The notes beneath the pieces are model-generated. The model had not been told where the DNA came from and searched no databases. It saw nothing but the letters and a program-made list of their open reading frames with translations. Shown one piece after another: positions 55,283 through 64,000 of a DNA stretch of 64,000 nucleotides. The DNA is from Chitinophaga polysaccharea (GTDB lineage: Bacteria; Bacteroidota; Bacteroidia; Chitinophagales; Chitinophagaceae). The stretch is from assembly GCF_007829335.1 (NCBI RefSeq), contig NZ_VIWO01000001.1, positions 1,612,001 through 1,676,000 on the forward strand. The letters run 5' to 3'. Within the stretch, counting starts at the first letter, position 1. Each line of letters begins with the position of its first letter. A program made the translations under genes and the position numbers.

Positions 55283-57181
55283 ATGATTAATCTAGTTTGG
55301 CTGGTACCATTTTTACCATTATTAGGTTTCCTGGTGAATGGATTGGGACGCAGATTTTTATCCAAGTCCCTGGTAGGATTTGTTGGAAGCGGCGCTGTAC
55401 TGGCGTCCTTTGTGATTAGCCTGTTAATATTCCTGGAAGTAAAAGCTCCCGGTTTTGCTGCACAGGTAGTTACCCTGTTTGATTTTATCAGTGTGGGATC
55501 CCTGCATATTCCTTTTGCTTTCCAGGTAGATCAGCTGAGTGCCCTGTTCCTGCTGGTGATCACCGGTGTGGGCACCCTGATACATATCTACTCTACTTCT
55601 TACATGCATGATGAAAGCGATGAAAGTTTTGCCAGGTATTTTGCTTACCTGAACCTCTTCGTTTTTTCTATGTTGATACTGGTGCTGGGCGCCAACTACG
55701 TCATGATGTTTATAGGCTGGGAAGGGGTTGGTCTTTGCTCTTATCTCCTGATCGGTTTCTGGTTTAAAAATACCAGCTATAATAACGCCGCCAAGAAAGC
55801 ATTTGTGATGAACCGCATCGGTGACCTTGGTTTCTTGATTGCTATTTTCTTCATGATCATGCAGTTTGGTACGGTTACTTTCCCTGAGGTATTTGCCAAA
55901 GCAGCGCCGCTGGGCATGAACAACACGATCCTCAGCGCCATTGCCATGCTGCTGTTTGTAGGAGCGATGGGTAAATCTGCCCAGATTCCTTTATATACCT
56001 GGTTACCGGATGCGATGGCGGGCCCTACCCCGGTATCAGCCCTGATCCACGCCGCTACCATGGTTACTGCCGGTATTTACATGATTGCCCGCAGCAACGT
56101 GATTTACACACTGGCGCCACATGTGCAAACGGTCGTAGCGATCATTGGTTTGGCTACCGCCCTGTTTGCCGCTTCGATCGCGTTAAAACAAAATGATATT
56201 AAAAAAGTGCTGGCTTATTCTACCGTGAGTCAGCTCGGTTATATGTTCCTGGCCCTGGGTGTAGGCGCTTATGGAGCCGCGGTGTTTCACGTAATGACAC
56301 ATGCGTTCTTCAAAGCTTTATTATTCCTTGGCTCTGGATCTGTGATTCACGCCATGGGCGGAGAACAGGATATCCGCAAGATGGGTGGTTTGAAAAAGTT
56401 CATGCCTACTACCAGCTGGACTTTCCTGGTAGGCTGCCTGGCTATTGCTGGTATTCCGGGATTCTCCGGTTTCTTCTCTAAAGATGAAATCCTGGCGCAG
56501 GCTTATGCTAACAACCCCATGTTATATGTATTGGGACTGATTGGCGCTCTGATGACGGCTTTTTACATGTTCCGTTTATACTACATCACTTTTGCCGGTA
56601 AATTCCGCGGTACACATGACCAGGAACATCACCTGCATGAAAGCCCGGCTGCAATTACTATTCCATTGGTGATTCTCGCTGTGCTCTCCATCTTTGGTGG
56701 TTATGTAGGTTTACCAGAAGTATTTGGTACAAAGAACCTGCTGGCTGATTACCTGTCGCCAGTATTTGCACCTTCTGCTCCGTTTGCAGTAGAGCATCAC
56801 CTGGCCCACAACACCGAATGGTTATTAATGGGTGTGAGCAGTGTATTGGTGATTGTATTTATCCTGCTGGCCCGTCGGAAATTTGCGAGTTATGAAGATA
56901 CCGGCGCTGAGAGCATCGGCTTCGGTAAAGTGCTGGAAAACAAATGGTATATAGATGAATTGTATGATACTATCATAGTGAAACCATTGTATGAACTGGG
57001 TCGTTTCTTCCGGGATACGATAGAAAAGGCAGGTATCGACAAACTGGTAAATGGTATCGGGCGTGGTGTACAGCTGGGTGGCCAGCGGATTCGCCTGGTA
57101 CAGAATGGCCTGGTAGGTTTTTACATCTTTGCCATGGTTATCGGTATGATTGTATTATTTGTGATCGGATTCTTATTATAA
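55283..57181 (+). CDS. nuoL: NADH-quinone oxidoreductase subunit L
   Basis: NuoL is the distal proton-pumping subunit with a long lateral helix. The 632-residue product has about 16 membrane helices, MFIGWEGVGLCSYLLIGFW with the key Glu, PVSALIHAATMVTAGIYMIA, QNDIKKVLAYSTVSQLGYM with a pumping Lys, and a C-terminal amphipathic segment and final helix. Confidence 0.97.
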   Translation: MINLVWLVPFLPLLGFLVNGLGRRFLSKSLVGFVGSGAVLASFVISLLIFLEVKAPGFAAQVVTLFDFISVGSLHIPFAFQVDQLSALFLLVITGVGTLIHIYSTSYMHDESDESFARYFAYLNLFVFSMLILVLGANYVMMFIGWEGVGLCSYLLIGFWFKNTSYNNAAKKAFVMNRIGDLGFLIAIFFMIMQFGTVTFPEVFAKAAPLGMNNTILSAIAMLLFVGAMGKSAQIPLYTWLPDAMAGPTPVSALIHAATMVTAGIYMIARSNVIYTLAPHVQTVVAIIGLATALFAASIALKQNDIKKVLAYSTVSQLGYMFLALGVGAYGAAVFHVMTHAFFKALLFLGSGSVIHAMGGEQDIRKMGGLKKFMPTTSWTFLVGCLAIAGIPGFSGFFSKDEILAQAYANNPMLYVLGLIGALMTAFYMFRLYYITFAGKFRGTHDQEHHLHESPAAITIPLVILAVLSIFGGYVGLPEVFGTKNLLADYLSPVFAPSAPFAVEHHLAHNTEWLLMGVSSVLVIVFILLARRKFASYEDTGAESIGFGKVLENKWYIDELYDTIIVKPLYELGRFFRDTIEKAGIDKLVNGIGRGVQLGGQRIRLVQNGLVGFYIFAMVIGMIVLFVIGFLL

Positions 57182-57214
57182 ACCAATAGCGGAAGTTACA
57201 AGCGCAGATAAATT

Positions 57215-58651
57215 ATGTTGACAGTTTTATTAATATTGATTCCTTTCATAGCCGGCCTTATCGCATTTGGTCTGAAGGGATCCGGGCCAAAGGTGCTGGG
57301 CATGATTTCATCGCTGGCAACAGTGGTGTTAGCAATAGGAGCATGGTGCCGTTTTCGTACTGCTCCAGACAGTCTGAATCTTGTTGCCAACTGGATTCCG
57401 CAGCTGGGAAGTCAATTTCGTGTAGGGTTAGATGGAATGGGCGTGATGCTTTGCTTATTGACGGCGATAGCTTCTCTGCTGGTTTTCATTACTATTTATA
57501 ACCGCGATTATGAAAAGCCGGGCGCTTTTTATGGTTTGATGTTATTGTCCCAGGCCGGGCTAACCGGTGTTTTCACCGCTTTTGATGCCCTGCAGTTTTA
57601 CATTTTCTGGGAATTAGCGCTGATACCTGTTTATTTTCTTTGCTCTTTATGGGGAGGTGAAAAACGTATAGCCGTTACCTTTAAATTCTTTGTCTATACT
57701 TTCCTTGGTTCACTGTTGATGATGGTAGGTATTATCTACCTGTATTTCCAAACCGCTGATCATTCCTTCAGCTGGTCTTCCTTCAGTAGTATTCACCTGA
57801 ACCCGGATGATCAGAAATGGTTATTCTGGTTATTCTTTGTGGCATTTGCCATTAAGATGCCCATATTTCCGTTTCATACCTGGCAGCCGGATACCTATGA
57901 GCAGTCGCCCACGCCTGTTACGATGATCCTTTCCGGTGTCATGGTAAAAATGGGATTGTTTGGCATTATCCGCTGGTTATTGCCGGTGATTCCGCAAGGC
58001 GCCGCTATGTGGTCGGATGTAGCCATTGTACTGTGTGTGATCGGTATTATCTACGCGTCCTGTATCGCCATGGTGCAGAACGATCTGAAACGCCTGATTG
58101 CTTATTCTTCCATTGCCCACATTGGCTTAATGTGTGCTGCTATTTTCGCTAACAACGAGCAAAGTCTGCAGGGTGTGCTGATCCAGATGTTTAACCACGG
58201 TATCAATATCATTGGTTTGTGGATTATCGTAGAAGTGATACAGCAACGCTTAGGAGTGAAGAACATGGATCAGATGGGTGGTATGGCACGGAAAGCCCCC
58301 CGGATGGCTATTTTCCTCGTTATTATCAGTCTGGCTAACATCGGCTTACCGCTTACCAATGGTTTTATCGGTGAGTTCCTGATGTTCAGCGGATTGTTCC
58401 AATATAATCACTGGTTTATGGCATTTGCGGGATTAGGTATTATCCTCGCTGCTGTGTATACCCTGGGTATGATACAGAAGGTAATATTTGGTGAAAGCAA
58501 TGACTTAACCGACACCACTACAGATTTGCAGCCTGGCGAAACCCTGGCTTTGAGCCTGGTTGTGATCATGATAATTGTGTTGGGTGTGTATCCAAAGCCA
58601 ATGCTGGATTTGGTGAGCAGTACATCTGAAGTGGTAAATAAATTGTTTTGA
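57215..58651 (+). CDS. nuoM: NADH-quinone oxidoreductase subunit M
   Basis: NuoM is a proton-pumping antiporter-like subunit. The 478-residue product has FYIFWELALIPVYFLCSLWG with the key Glu, HTWQPDTYEQSPTPVTMILS, QNDLKRLIAYSSIAHIGLM with a pumping Lys, and about 14 membrane helices. Confidence 0.97.
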   Translation: MLTVLLILIPFIAGLIAFGLKGSGPKVLGMISSLATVVLAIGAWCRFRTAPDSLNLVANWIPQLGSQFRVGLDGMGVMLCLLTAIASLLVFITIYNRDYEKPGAFYGLMLLSQAGLTGVFTAFDALQFYIFWELALIPVYFLCSLWGGEKRIAVTFKFFVYTFLGSLLMMVGIIYLYFQTADHSFSWSSFSSIHLNPDDQKWLFWLFFVAFAIKMPIFPFHTWQPDTYEQSPTPVTMILSGVMVKMGLFGIIRWLLPVIPQGAAMWSDVAIVLCVIGIIYASCIAMVQNDLKRLIAYSSIAHIGLMCAAIFANNEQSLQGVLIQMFNHGINIIGLWIIVEVIQQRLGVKNMDQMGGMARKAPRMAIFLVIISLANIGLPLTNGFIGEFLMFSGLFQYNHWFMAFAGLGIILAAVYTLGMIQKVIFGESNDLTDTTTDLQPGETLALSLVVIMIIVLGVYPKPMLDLVSSTSEVVNKLF

Positions 58652-58719
58652 GATTTGGTCATTTAGGTACTGAATAACGAAATGGAAAAATTTGTAACGG
58701 GGTTTTGTAACGCAAAAAT

Positions 58720-60093
58720 ATGAATGCACTAATTTCTACTGCTTTATCGGGCGTTGTACTGATGTTTGTTGGTTTATTTGTACGCAATAAGCAGCATATT
58801 AAATTTTTTGCCATCGCGGCCATCATTATAGCATTTATTGCTAACCTGGCGCAGTATCCGTCTGTAGAACACGGCGGTTATGTGATGTATGGCATGATTG
58901 AAGTGACCAAATTTGGCGTGTTGTTCAATGCGGTAGCTTTGGGCGCCACTTTGTTATATTTCCTGTTATCCGGCAGTGAGTTTGAAAAAGTAGGAGAGCA
59001 TGTGGCAGACTATTTTACCCTGGTGTTCTTTATCCTGGCTGGTATCTCCCTGGCAGCTACTTTCAGCAACCTCCTCATGTTGTTCCTGGCTATTGAAATC
59101 ATGTCTATTCCGCAGTATATCCTGGCAGGGGCCGACAAGAAGAGCCTGAAGGGCAATGAAGCTTCCCTGAAGTACTTCCTGATGGGATCTTTTTCTACCG
59201 GTATTTTACTGATGGGTATTACCCTCATATATGGAGCCGCCGGAACTTTTGATATCGCCGGTTTGGGCCTGGGTACAGAAAGTGTACATCCCCTGGCTTT
59301 GTGTGGTATTATCCTGATCGTATTTGCATTATCCTTTAAAGTATCCGCAGCGCCATTTCACTTCTGGACACCAGACGTATACGATGGTTCACCTACCGTA
59401 TTTACCTCTTTCATGTCTACCATTGTAAAGGCAGGTGCTTTTGTAGCTTTTTTACGGATGTTCCACGGCAGCTTTGCCGGCGGTACCATCAGCGAACACT
59501 GGACCCTGATCCTGTCTATCATTACCGCAGTAACCCTGGTAATTGGTAACTTCAGCGCTGTATTCCAGCAAAGCGTAAAACGTATGCTGGCCTACTCCAG
59601 TATCGCACAGGCAGGCTTTATGCTGTTTGCCGTAGTAGCCATGAATGATATGGGTACACAGGGCATCGTGTTATATGCCGCCGCTTACAGTATTGCTACC
59701 ATTGGTGTATTTGGCGTACTGATGAAATTGAAGGATTATACTTTCGAAGGGTTCAACGGCCTTGCCCGCAAACAGCCTTTGCTGGCCGCTGCAACAGCAG
59801 TGTTCCTGTTTTCCCTGGCAGGTATCCCTGTAACAGCTGGTTTCTTTGCCAAATACTTTGTATTATCTGCTGCTATCCAGCATGGCCATTTACTGTGGCT
59901 GGTAATACTGGCAGTGCTTTGTGCTGCTATCAGCGTGTATTACTATTTCCGTGTCATCATGGCGATGTATTTCAAAACCGGTGAACCTGAAGTAGAAAAC
60001 ATCTCCGGAGGCTTTAAAGCTGCATTAATACTGGCAGTAGCCCTTGTGCTGGTATTGGGATTATTCCCGAACCTGTTACTTTGCTGGCTGTAA
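58720..60093 (+). CDS. nuoN: NADH-quinone oxidoreductase subunit N
   Basis: NuoN is the third antiporter-like subunit and the last gene of the operon. The 457-residue product has FLAIEIMSIPQYILAG with the key Glu, FHFWTPDVYDGSPTVFTSFM, QSVKRMLAYSSIAQAGFML and about 14 membrane helices. A terminator follows. Confidence 0.97.
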   Translation: MNALISTALSGVVLMFVGLFVRNKQHIKFFAIAAIIIAFIANLAQYPSVEHGGYVMYGMIEVTKFGVLFNAVALGATLLYFLLSGSEFEKVGEHVADYFTLVFFILAGISLAATFSNLLMLFLAIEIMSIPQYILAGADKKSLKGNEASLKYFLMGSFSTGILLMGITLIYGAAGTFDIAGLGLGTESVHPLALCGIILIVFALSFKVSAAPFHFWTPDVYDGSPTVFTSFMSTIVKAGAFVAFLRMFHGSFAGGTISEHWTLILSIITAVTLVIGNFSAVFQQSVKRMLAYSSIAQAGFMLFAVVAMNDMGTQGIVLYAAAYSIATIGVFGVLMKLKDYTFEGFNGLARKQPLLAAATAVFLFSLAGIPVTAGFFAKYFVLSAAIQHGHLLWLVILAVLCAAISVYYYFRVIMAMYFKTGEPEVENISGGFKAALILAVALVLVLGLFPNLLLCWL

Positions 60094-60114
60094 TCACCAG
60101 TTACCAAATAATGG

Positions 60115-60146
60115 AAAGACCGGGGCAAACGCTCCGGTCTTTTTTA
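60115..60146 (+). terminator. Rho-independent terminator of the nuo operon
   Basis: AAAGACCGG and CCGGTCTTT form a 9-bp stem with a 10-nt loop, followed by TTTTTATT. Confidence 0.9.
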
Positions 60147-60214
60147 TTGCCGCTACCGACCAGCTGCTGACGCCGCTCATCCCAAAATGAACGAATTAAA
60201 TACCTATATTACGT

Positions 60215-60222
60215 TAACTTTA
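60215..60222 (+). promoter_or_regulatory. Possible -7 element of the MacB-like permease gene
   Basis: TAACTTTA is one base off TAnnTTTG and ends 16 nt before the ATG. The same octamer lies just before the relA/spoT start (28483). Confidence 0.35.
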
Positions 60223-60238
60223 TAGGTAACCCGATATT

Positions 60239-61516
60239 ATGCAAGCAAGAGATATTTTTTCCCTGGCGTACCGTTCTGTAACTGGCAATAAGCTGCGTAC
60301 AGGTCTTACTGTGTCCATTATTGCATTGGGTATTACTGTACTGGTGGGTATTCTTACTGCGATCGACAGCATGAAAAGCAGTATTTACAGCAGCTTTGCG
60401 AGTATGGGGGCCAACAGCTTTTCTATTCGTAACCGGGGTATGCAGCTACATATGGGGGATGATGGCAATAAAGCGTCCAAGGGGAATAAAAATATCAAGA
60501 AGGTAAAAAAATCCAACAGTAATAAAGTGATCCGCTACCCTGAAGCAGTGGCTTTCCGCGACCGGTATAAATTCCCTGCTATTGTAAGTGTATCTTTCCA
60601 GGCCAGCGGTATTGCCACCGTGTATAAGGATGATAAGAAAACCAACCCTAATGTACAGGTAATAGGGGGGGATGAAAACTACCTGCAGATCTCCAACTAT
60701 GAAGTAGCCCAGGGACGTAATTTCAACCAGCTGGATGTGCAATCGGGCCGGAATGTGGCTATCCTGGGACAGGATGTTGCCCAGAAACTCTTTGGTAAAG
60801 ACATGAAGAATGTGGTAAATAATACTGTCCGGGTGGGAGATATCCGCTACCGCGTTATTGGCGTGCTAGCTTCCAAAGGAAGTAGCAAAATGATGAGTGC
60901 CGACAACGTAGTGATTACTACAGTTAACAATACCCGGCGTATTTTTGACCGCCCTAATGCCAGCTACCAGATTGGCGTATCGGTAAAAGATATCAAACAA
61001 ATAGATGCCGCCCAGGGAGAGGCCATCGGGTTGTTCCGCATTATCCGGGGACTGGCGATCACTGAAGAAGATAACTTTGAGCTGAGTAAAAGTGATAGTA
61101 TCGCTGAGATGTTGTTCTCCAGTTTGGGAAAAGTGAACCTCTTTGCTATCGTTATTGCCTTTATTACGCTTTTTGGATCAGCTATTGGTCTCATGAATAT
61201 TATGCTGGTATCAGTAGCGGAGCGTACCCGCGAAATAGGTGTTACTAAAGCTTTGGGCGCCACCAGTAAAGTAGTACGTACCCAGTTCCTGTATGAGGCG
61301 ATTATTATTAGTGTGATGGGAGGTATTATCGGGGTTATTATGGGCATGTTACTGGGTAACATTGTATCGGCATTACTGAAATCTTCTTTTATCATCCCCT
61401 GGCTGTGGATATTAATAGGGGTAAGCCTCTGTGCGGCCGTAGGCCTGGTGTCTGGCATTTATCCCGCTTATAAAGCCTCCAAATTAGATCCTATTATAGC
61501 CTTGAGATACGAATAA
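60239..61516 (+). CDS. MacB/FtsX-type ABC transporter permease
   Basis: The 425-residue product has one N-terminal membrane helix (LRTGLTVSIIALGITVLVGI), a large extracytoplasmic MacB-PCD-like domain (about residues 45-285) and three C-terminal helices of the FtsX fold, with SAIGLMNIMLVSVAERTREI, GVTKALGATSKVVRTQFLYE and AVGLVSGIYPAYKASKLDPI. These are typical of MacB-type mechanotransmission permeases, which work with a LolD/MacB-like ATPase and often a membrane-fusion protein. No such ATPase is beside it. Substrate unknown. Confidence 0.92.
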   Translation: MQARDIFSLAYRSVTGNKLRTGLTVSIIALGITVLVGILTAIDSMKSSIYSSFASMGANSFSIRNRGMQLHMGDDGNKASKGNKNIKKVKKSNSNKVIRYPEAVAFRDRYKFPAIVSVSFQASGIATVYKDDKKTNPNVQVIGGDENYLQISNYEVAQGRNFNQLDVQSGRNVAILGQDVAQKLFGKDMKNVVNNTVRVGDIRYRVIGVLASKGSSKMMSADNVVITTVNNTRRIFDRPNASYQIGVSVKDIKQIDAAQGEAIGLFRIIRGLAITEEDNFELSKSDSIAEMLFSSLGKVNLFAIVIAFITLFGSAIGLMNIMLVSVAERTREIGVTKALGATSKVVRTQFLYEAIIISVMGGIIGVIMGMLLGNIVSALLKSSFIIPWLWILIGVSLCAAVGLVSGIYPAYKASKLDPIIALRYE

Positions 61517-61565
61517 TATTTTATTATCTTGTTGTTTTCCATGTTCATGTAAAACAACAATACAT

Positions 61566-62879
61566 ATGCCCTTATTAGTTGTTATCGCCGCTATTCTTTT
61601 ACTGGTAGTGCTGGTTACCTGGTGCAAACTCAATACTTTCCTTTCTTTCCTGATCGTGTCTTTGTTGATGGGGTTGGCCCTGCACATGAAAGTAACAGAC
61701 ATTACACAGTCTATTCAAACAGGTATAGGTAAAACGCTGGGTTCGCTGATTGTCATTATTGTTTTTGGTGCTATGCTTGGTAAGCTGGTAGCGGAAAGCG
61801 GTGCGGGGCAAAAGATTGCCGGAGGCCTGATGAATGTATTTGGACCGAAGTATGTACAGTGGTCACTCATGCTCACCGGCTTTATTGTAGGTATTCCCTT
61901 GTTTTATAACATCGGATTTGTGTTGATGGTTCCCCTGATTTTCACCGTGGCAGCACGTACTAAATTACCAGTGGTATACCTGGGCATTCCCATGCTGGCC
62001 TCTTTATCCGTAACGCATGGTTATTTGCCTCCACATCCTTCTCCTACTGCGCTGATACAGCAGTTTCATGCTAATATGGGAATGACTTTATTATTCGGCA
62101 TCATGGTGGCCATTCCGGCTATTATATTGGCGGGACCCGTGTTTTCGCGTTTCCTGAAACATTACACCAATCCTCCGGGGCAGATGTTTGTTGCTCCGCC
62201 CATTCCGGAAGAGCAGTTGCCAGGAATGTTTACCAGTTTATTTGCCGCCTTGCTGCCAGTGTTTCTACTGGCAGGAACGGCGCTGGCAAAGTTATGGGTA
62301 GCAAAGGACAGTACTCTGTTTCATGTAGCCGACTGGCTGGGAGAGCCGTTGATAGTGATGTTGCTGGCGGTGTTGAATGGCGTGTACTTACTGGGATTAA
62401 GAAGAGGAATGCCTGCAAAAAAAGTAATGAGTATTATGGATGATGCAGTAAGAGAGGTAGCGGTGATTATTCTTATCATCGGAGGTTCGGGTGCGTTGAC
62501 ACAGTTATTACACGACAGTAAGGTAAGCGCTTATATTGCAGATACTCTACAACATATGCATCTGCATCCATTATTGCTGGCCTGGGGTATTGCTGCTATT
62601 ATACGCGTATGTATCGGATCGGCTACCGTAGCGGGTTTAACTACTGCGGGGATAGTGGCGCCCATGATTGCTGCATCGGGTGTAAATCCCAATCTCATGG
62701 TATTGGCTACCGGGGCAGGGAGCCTGATGTTTTCCCATATTAATGATGCAGGCTTCTGGATGTTCAAGGAATATTTTAACTTGTCGGTAAAGGATACGAT
62801 TAAAACCTGGTCGGTGATGGAAACAATTGTTTCTATAACGGGGTTGATCGGGTGTTTATTATTAAGTATGATTGTATAA
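61566..62879 (+). CDS. GntP/DsdX-family proton symporter
   Basis: The 437-residue product has about 12 membrane helices and the GntP-family patterns IVIIVFGAMLGKLVAESGAG, GFIVGIPLFYNIGFVLMVPL, THGYLPPHPSPTALIQQFHA and the C-terminal ATVAGLTTAGIVAPMIAASG with SHINDAGFWMFKEYFNLSVK. The family takes up gluconate and other sugar acids, and in the case of DsdX, D-serine. A D-threonine aldolase/D-serine dehydratase-like gene follows after 56 bp, so a D-amino acid is a fair guess for the substrate (inference). Confidence 0.92.
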   Translation: MPLLVVIAAILLLVVLVTWCKLNTFLSFLIVSLLMGLALHMKVTDITQSIQTGIGKTLGSLIVIIVFGAMLGKLVAESGAGQKIAGGLMNVFGPKYVQWSLMLTGFIVGIPLFYNIGFVLMVPLIFTVAARTKLPVVYLGIPMLASLSVTHGYLPPHPSPTALIQQFHANMGMTLLFGIMVAIPAIILAGPVFSRFLKHYTNPPGQMFVAPPIPEEQLPGMFTSLFAALLPVFLLAGTALAKLWVAKDSTLFHVADWLGEPLIVMLLAVLNGVYLLGLRRGMPAKKVMSIMDDAVREVAVIILIIGGSGALTQLLHDSKVSAYIADTLQHMHLHPLLLAWGIAAIIRVCIGSATVAGLTTAGIVAPMIAASGVNPNLMVLATGAGSLMFSHINDAGFWMFKEYFNLSVKDTIKTWSVMETIVSITGLIGCLLLSMIV

Positions 62880-62935
62880 CATTGACGGCTGAACGTAAAT
62901 GATTTAACAGGGCTGTAAAAAATAAATTTTTATTC

Positions 62936-64000
62936 ATGGAATGGTATCAGCTTGCAAATGCCGCGCAGATAGATTCTCCGGCAATAGTTATTTATAGTGA
63001 CAGGGTAAAAGATAATATCGCTTTATTGAAAACAATGATCGATGATATACAACGGTTACGCCCACATGTAAAAACAAATAAGATCGCGGAAGTAGTACAG
63101 TTGATGCAGGAAGCAGGTATACAACGTTTTAAATGCGCTACAATAGCAGAAGCAGAAATGCTGGGGATGGTGCAGGCTGAAGACGTGCTGCTGGCTTATC
63201 AGCCCGTGGGACCTAAAATAGTGCGACTGTTAGAACTGGTACAGAAGTATCCGCAAACTGCTTTTTCCTGTGTAACCGATAACAAAGATACCGCGTTAGC
63301 GATCAGCGATATCTTTGCGGCGCAGGGGCGGCGTCTACCAGTGTATGTTGATTTGAATGTAGGTATGAACCGCACCGGCATCCGGCCCGGGCAGGCTGCA
63401 TTGGAGTTATACCAATATCTTCATACCCTGCCAGGTGTAATCCCGGTAGGATTACATGCATATGACGGGCATATTCATGATACGGACATGACTATACGAA
63501 AAGAAAAATGTGATGCGGCGTATGCTCCGGTAGCTATGCTGGCAACGCAAATTGCCGATACCGGATTACCCCGACCAGTAATTATTGCAGGTGGCAGTCC
63601 CACCTTCCCGGTACATGCAAAACGAAAAGATATACAATGCAGCCCGGGTACCTTTGTATTCTGGGACTGGGGATATGGAAAGAACTTACCGGAACAACCA
63701 TTCAAATGGGCAGCGTTGGTGCTCAGCCGGGTAATATCGGTCATTGACGAGCAACACATTTGTCTTGATCTCGGTCATAAATCAGTGGCTGCGGAAAGCC
63801 CGCAGCCGCGTGTTCATTTTTTGAATGCGCCTGCTGCACAAATCATCTCTCAAAGCGAAGAACATCTGGTACTCAAGGTAGAAACTGCCAGCCAGTTCCC
63901 GGTAGGTACCGTGCTATACGGTGTACCGCTCCATATATGCCCTACGGTGGCATTATATGAGAAAGCATATGTAGTGGAAGACAATGCTGCTATTGCCAAC
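62936..64000 (+). CDS. D-threonine aldolase / D-serine dehydratase-like PLP enzyme, 3' end cut by window edge
   Basis: An open frame of 355 codons runs from ATG 62936 to the window edge. The fold-type III (alanine racemase-like) barrel shows the PLP lysine Lys46 in RPHVKTNKIAEVVQ, where the usual HVKTHK has Asn for His, then VYVDLNVGMNRTGIRPG, GLHAYDGHIHD and IIAGGSPTFPVH. In the C-terminal beta domain, His333 and Cys335 in PLHICPTVALYE are the zinc ligands of DSD1/D-threonine aldolase enzymes. It should act on a beta-hydroxy D-amino acid (D-serine, D-threonine or 3-hydroxy-D-aspartate). It pairs with the upstream GntP/DsdX-family permease. Confidence 0.9.
   Translation, partial: MEWYQLANAAQIDSPAIVIYSDRVKDNIALLKTMIDDIQRLRPHVKTNKIAEVVQLMQEAGIQRFKCATIAEAEMLGMVQAEDVLLAYQPVGPKIVRLLELVQKYPQTAFSCVTDNKDTALAISDIFAAQGRRLPVYVDLNVGMNRTGIRPGQAALELYQYLHTLPGVIPVGLHAYDGHIHDTDMTIRKEKCDAAYAPVAMLATQIADTGLPRPVIIAGGSPTFPVHAKRKDIQCSPGTFVFWDWGYGKNLPEQPFKWAALVLSRVISVIDEQHICLDLGHKSVAAESPQPRVHFLNAPAAQIISQSEEHLVLKVETASQFPVGTVLYGVPLHICPTVALYEKAYVVEDNAAIAN

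Overview
The window is chromosomal DNA of a member of the Bacteroidota, most like the Chitinophagaceae (Chitinophaga and relatives). The lineage call rests on: promoters of the Bacteroidota type (-33 TTTG, 19 bp, -7 TAnnTTTG) in front of atpD, purA and nuoA; little use of Shine-Dalgarno sites; an atpD-atpC pair with no other ATP synthase genes beside it; a 14-gene nuo operon with separate nuoC and nuoD and a short nuoG; and several families typical of the phylum (DUF6427-like and DUF4349-like proteins, a TIGR01777 epimerase, a small DUF6728-like protein). I saw no tRNA, rRNA, CRISPR array, insertion sequence or prophage. Nearly all of the DNA is housekeeping.

Layout. 1-7.3 kb: two GNAT-like acetyltransferases (one cut by the window edge), a coiled-coil membrane protein, a lipoprotein with long Asn- and Gln-rich repeats, a PnuC-type transporter, a DUF4349-like membrane protein and a Tat-exported metallophosphoesterase. 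7.5-9.5 kb: atpD-atpC. 9.9-14.3 kb: YqgE/AlgH, a candidate small RNA, a histidine kinase joined to a degenerate ThiF/MoeB-like protein, and an LD-carboxypeptidase. 14.4-19.1 kb: metG and a FadN-type beta-oxidation fusion. 19.2-23.4 kb: an ABC exporter pair, surE, a small membrane protein, lpxB and, opposite them, an unlisted 56-residue gene. 23.5-28.4 kb: exported beta-mannosidase and alpha-L-fucosidase, then an OmpR-type response regulator. 28.5-34.9 kb: a bifunctional RelA/SpoT enzyme, purA, an acidic AT-hook-like protein, pabB and a convergent epimerase. 35.1-43.1 kb: a secreted protein of unknown role, a DUF6427-like protein, purQ, two DsbD-type proteins, hisS and a low-molecular-weight tyrosine phosphatase. 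43.4-46.4 kb: a small membrane protein, a PstS-like lipoprotein and a TPR protein. 46.4-60.1 kb: the nuoA-N operon for complex I, with an extra 70-residue membrane protein between nuoE and nuoF. 60.2-64 kb: a MacB/FtsX-type permease, a GntP/DsdX-family permease and a partial D-threonine aldolase/D-serine dehydratase-like enzyme.

How the genes fit together. Complex I and the F1 beta and epsilon subunits serve aerobic energy conservation. purA, purQ, pabB, metG, hisS and relA/spoT cover nucleotide, folate, translation and stringent-response functions. lpxB, ldcA and the Dsb proteins serve the envelope. The glycosidase pair suggests use of mannose- and fucose-containing glycans, and the last two genes suggest use of D-amino acids.

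The least explained signals are: short 7-nt tandem repeats placed just before four start codons, two of them inside the nuo operon; a strong terminator-like hairpin that contains the pabB start codon; a candidate small RNA at about 10.73-10.87 kb on the minus strand; and a lone E1-like protein without the catalytic cysteine, translated together with a sensor kinase. No clear new defence or mobile system was found.
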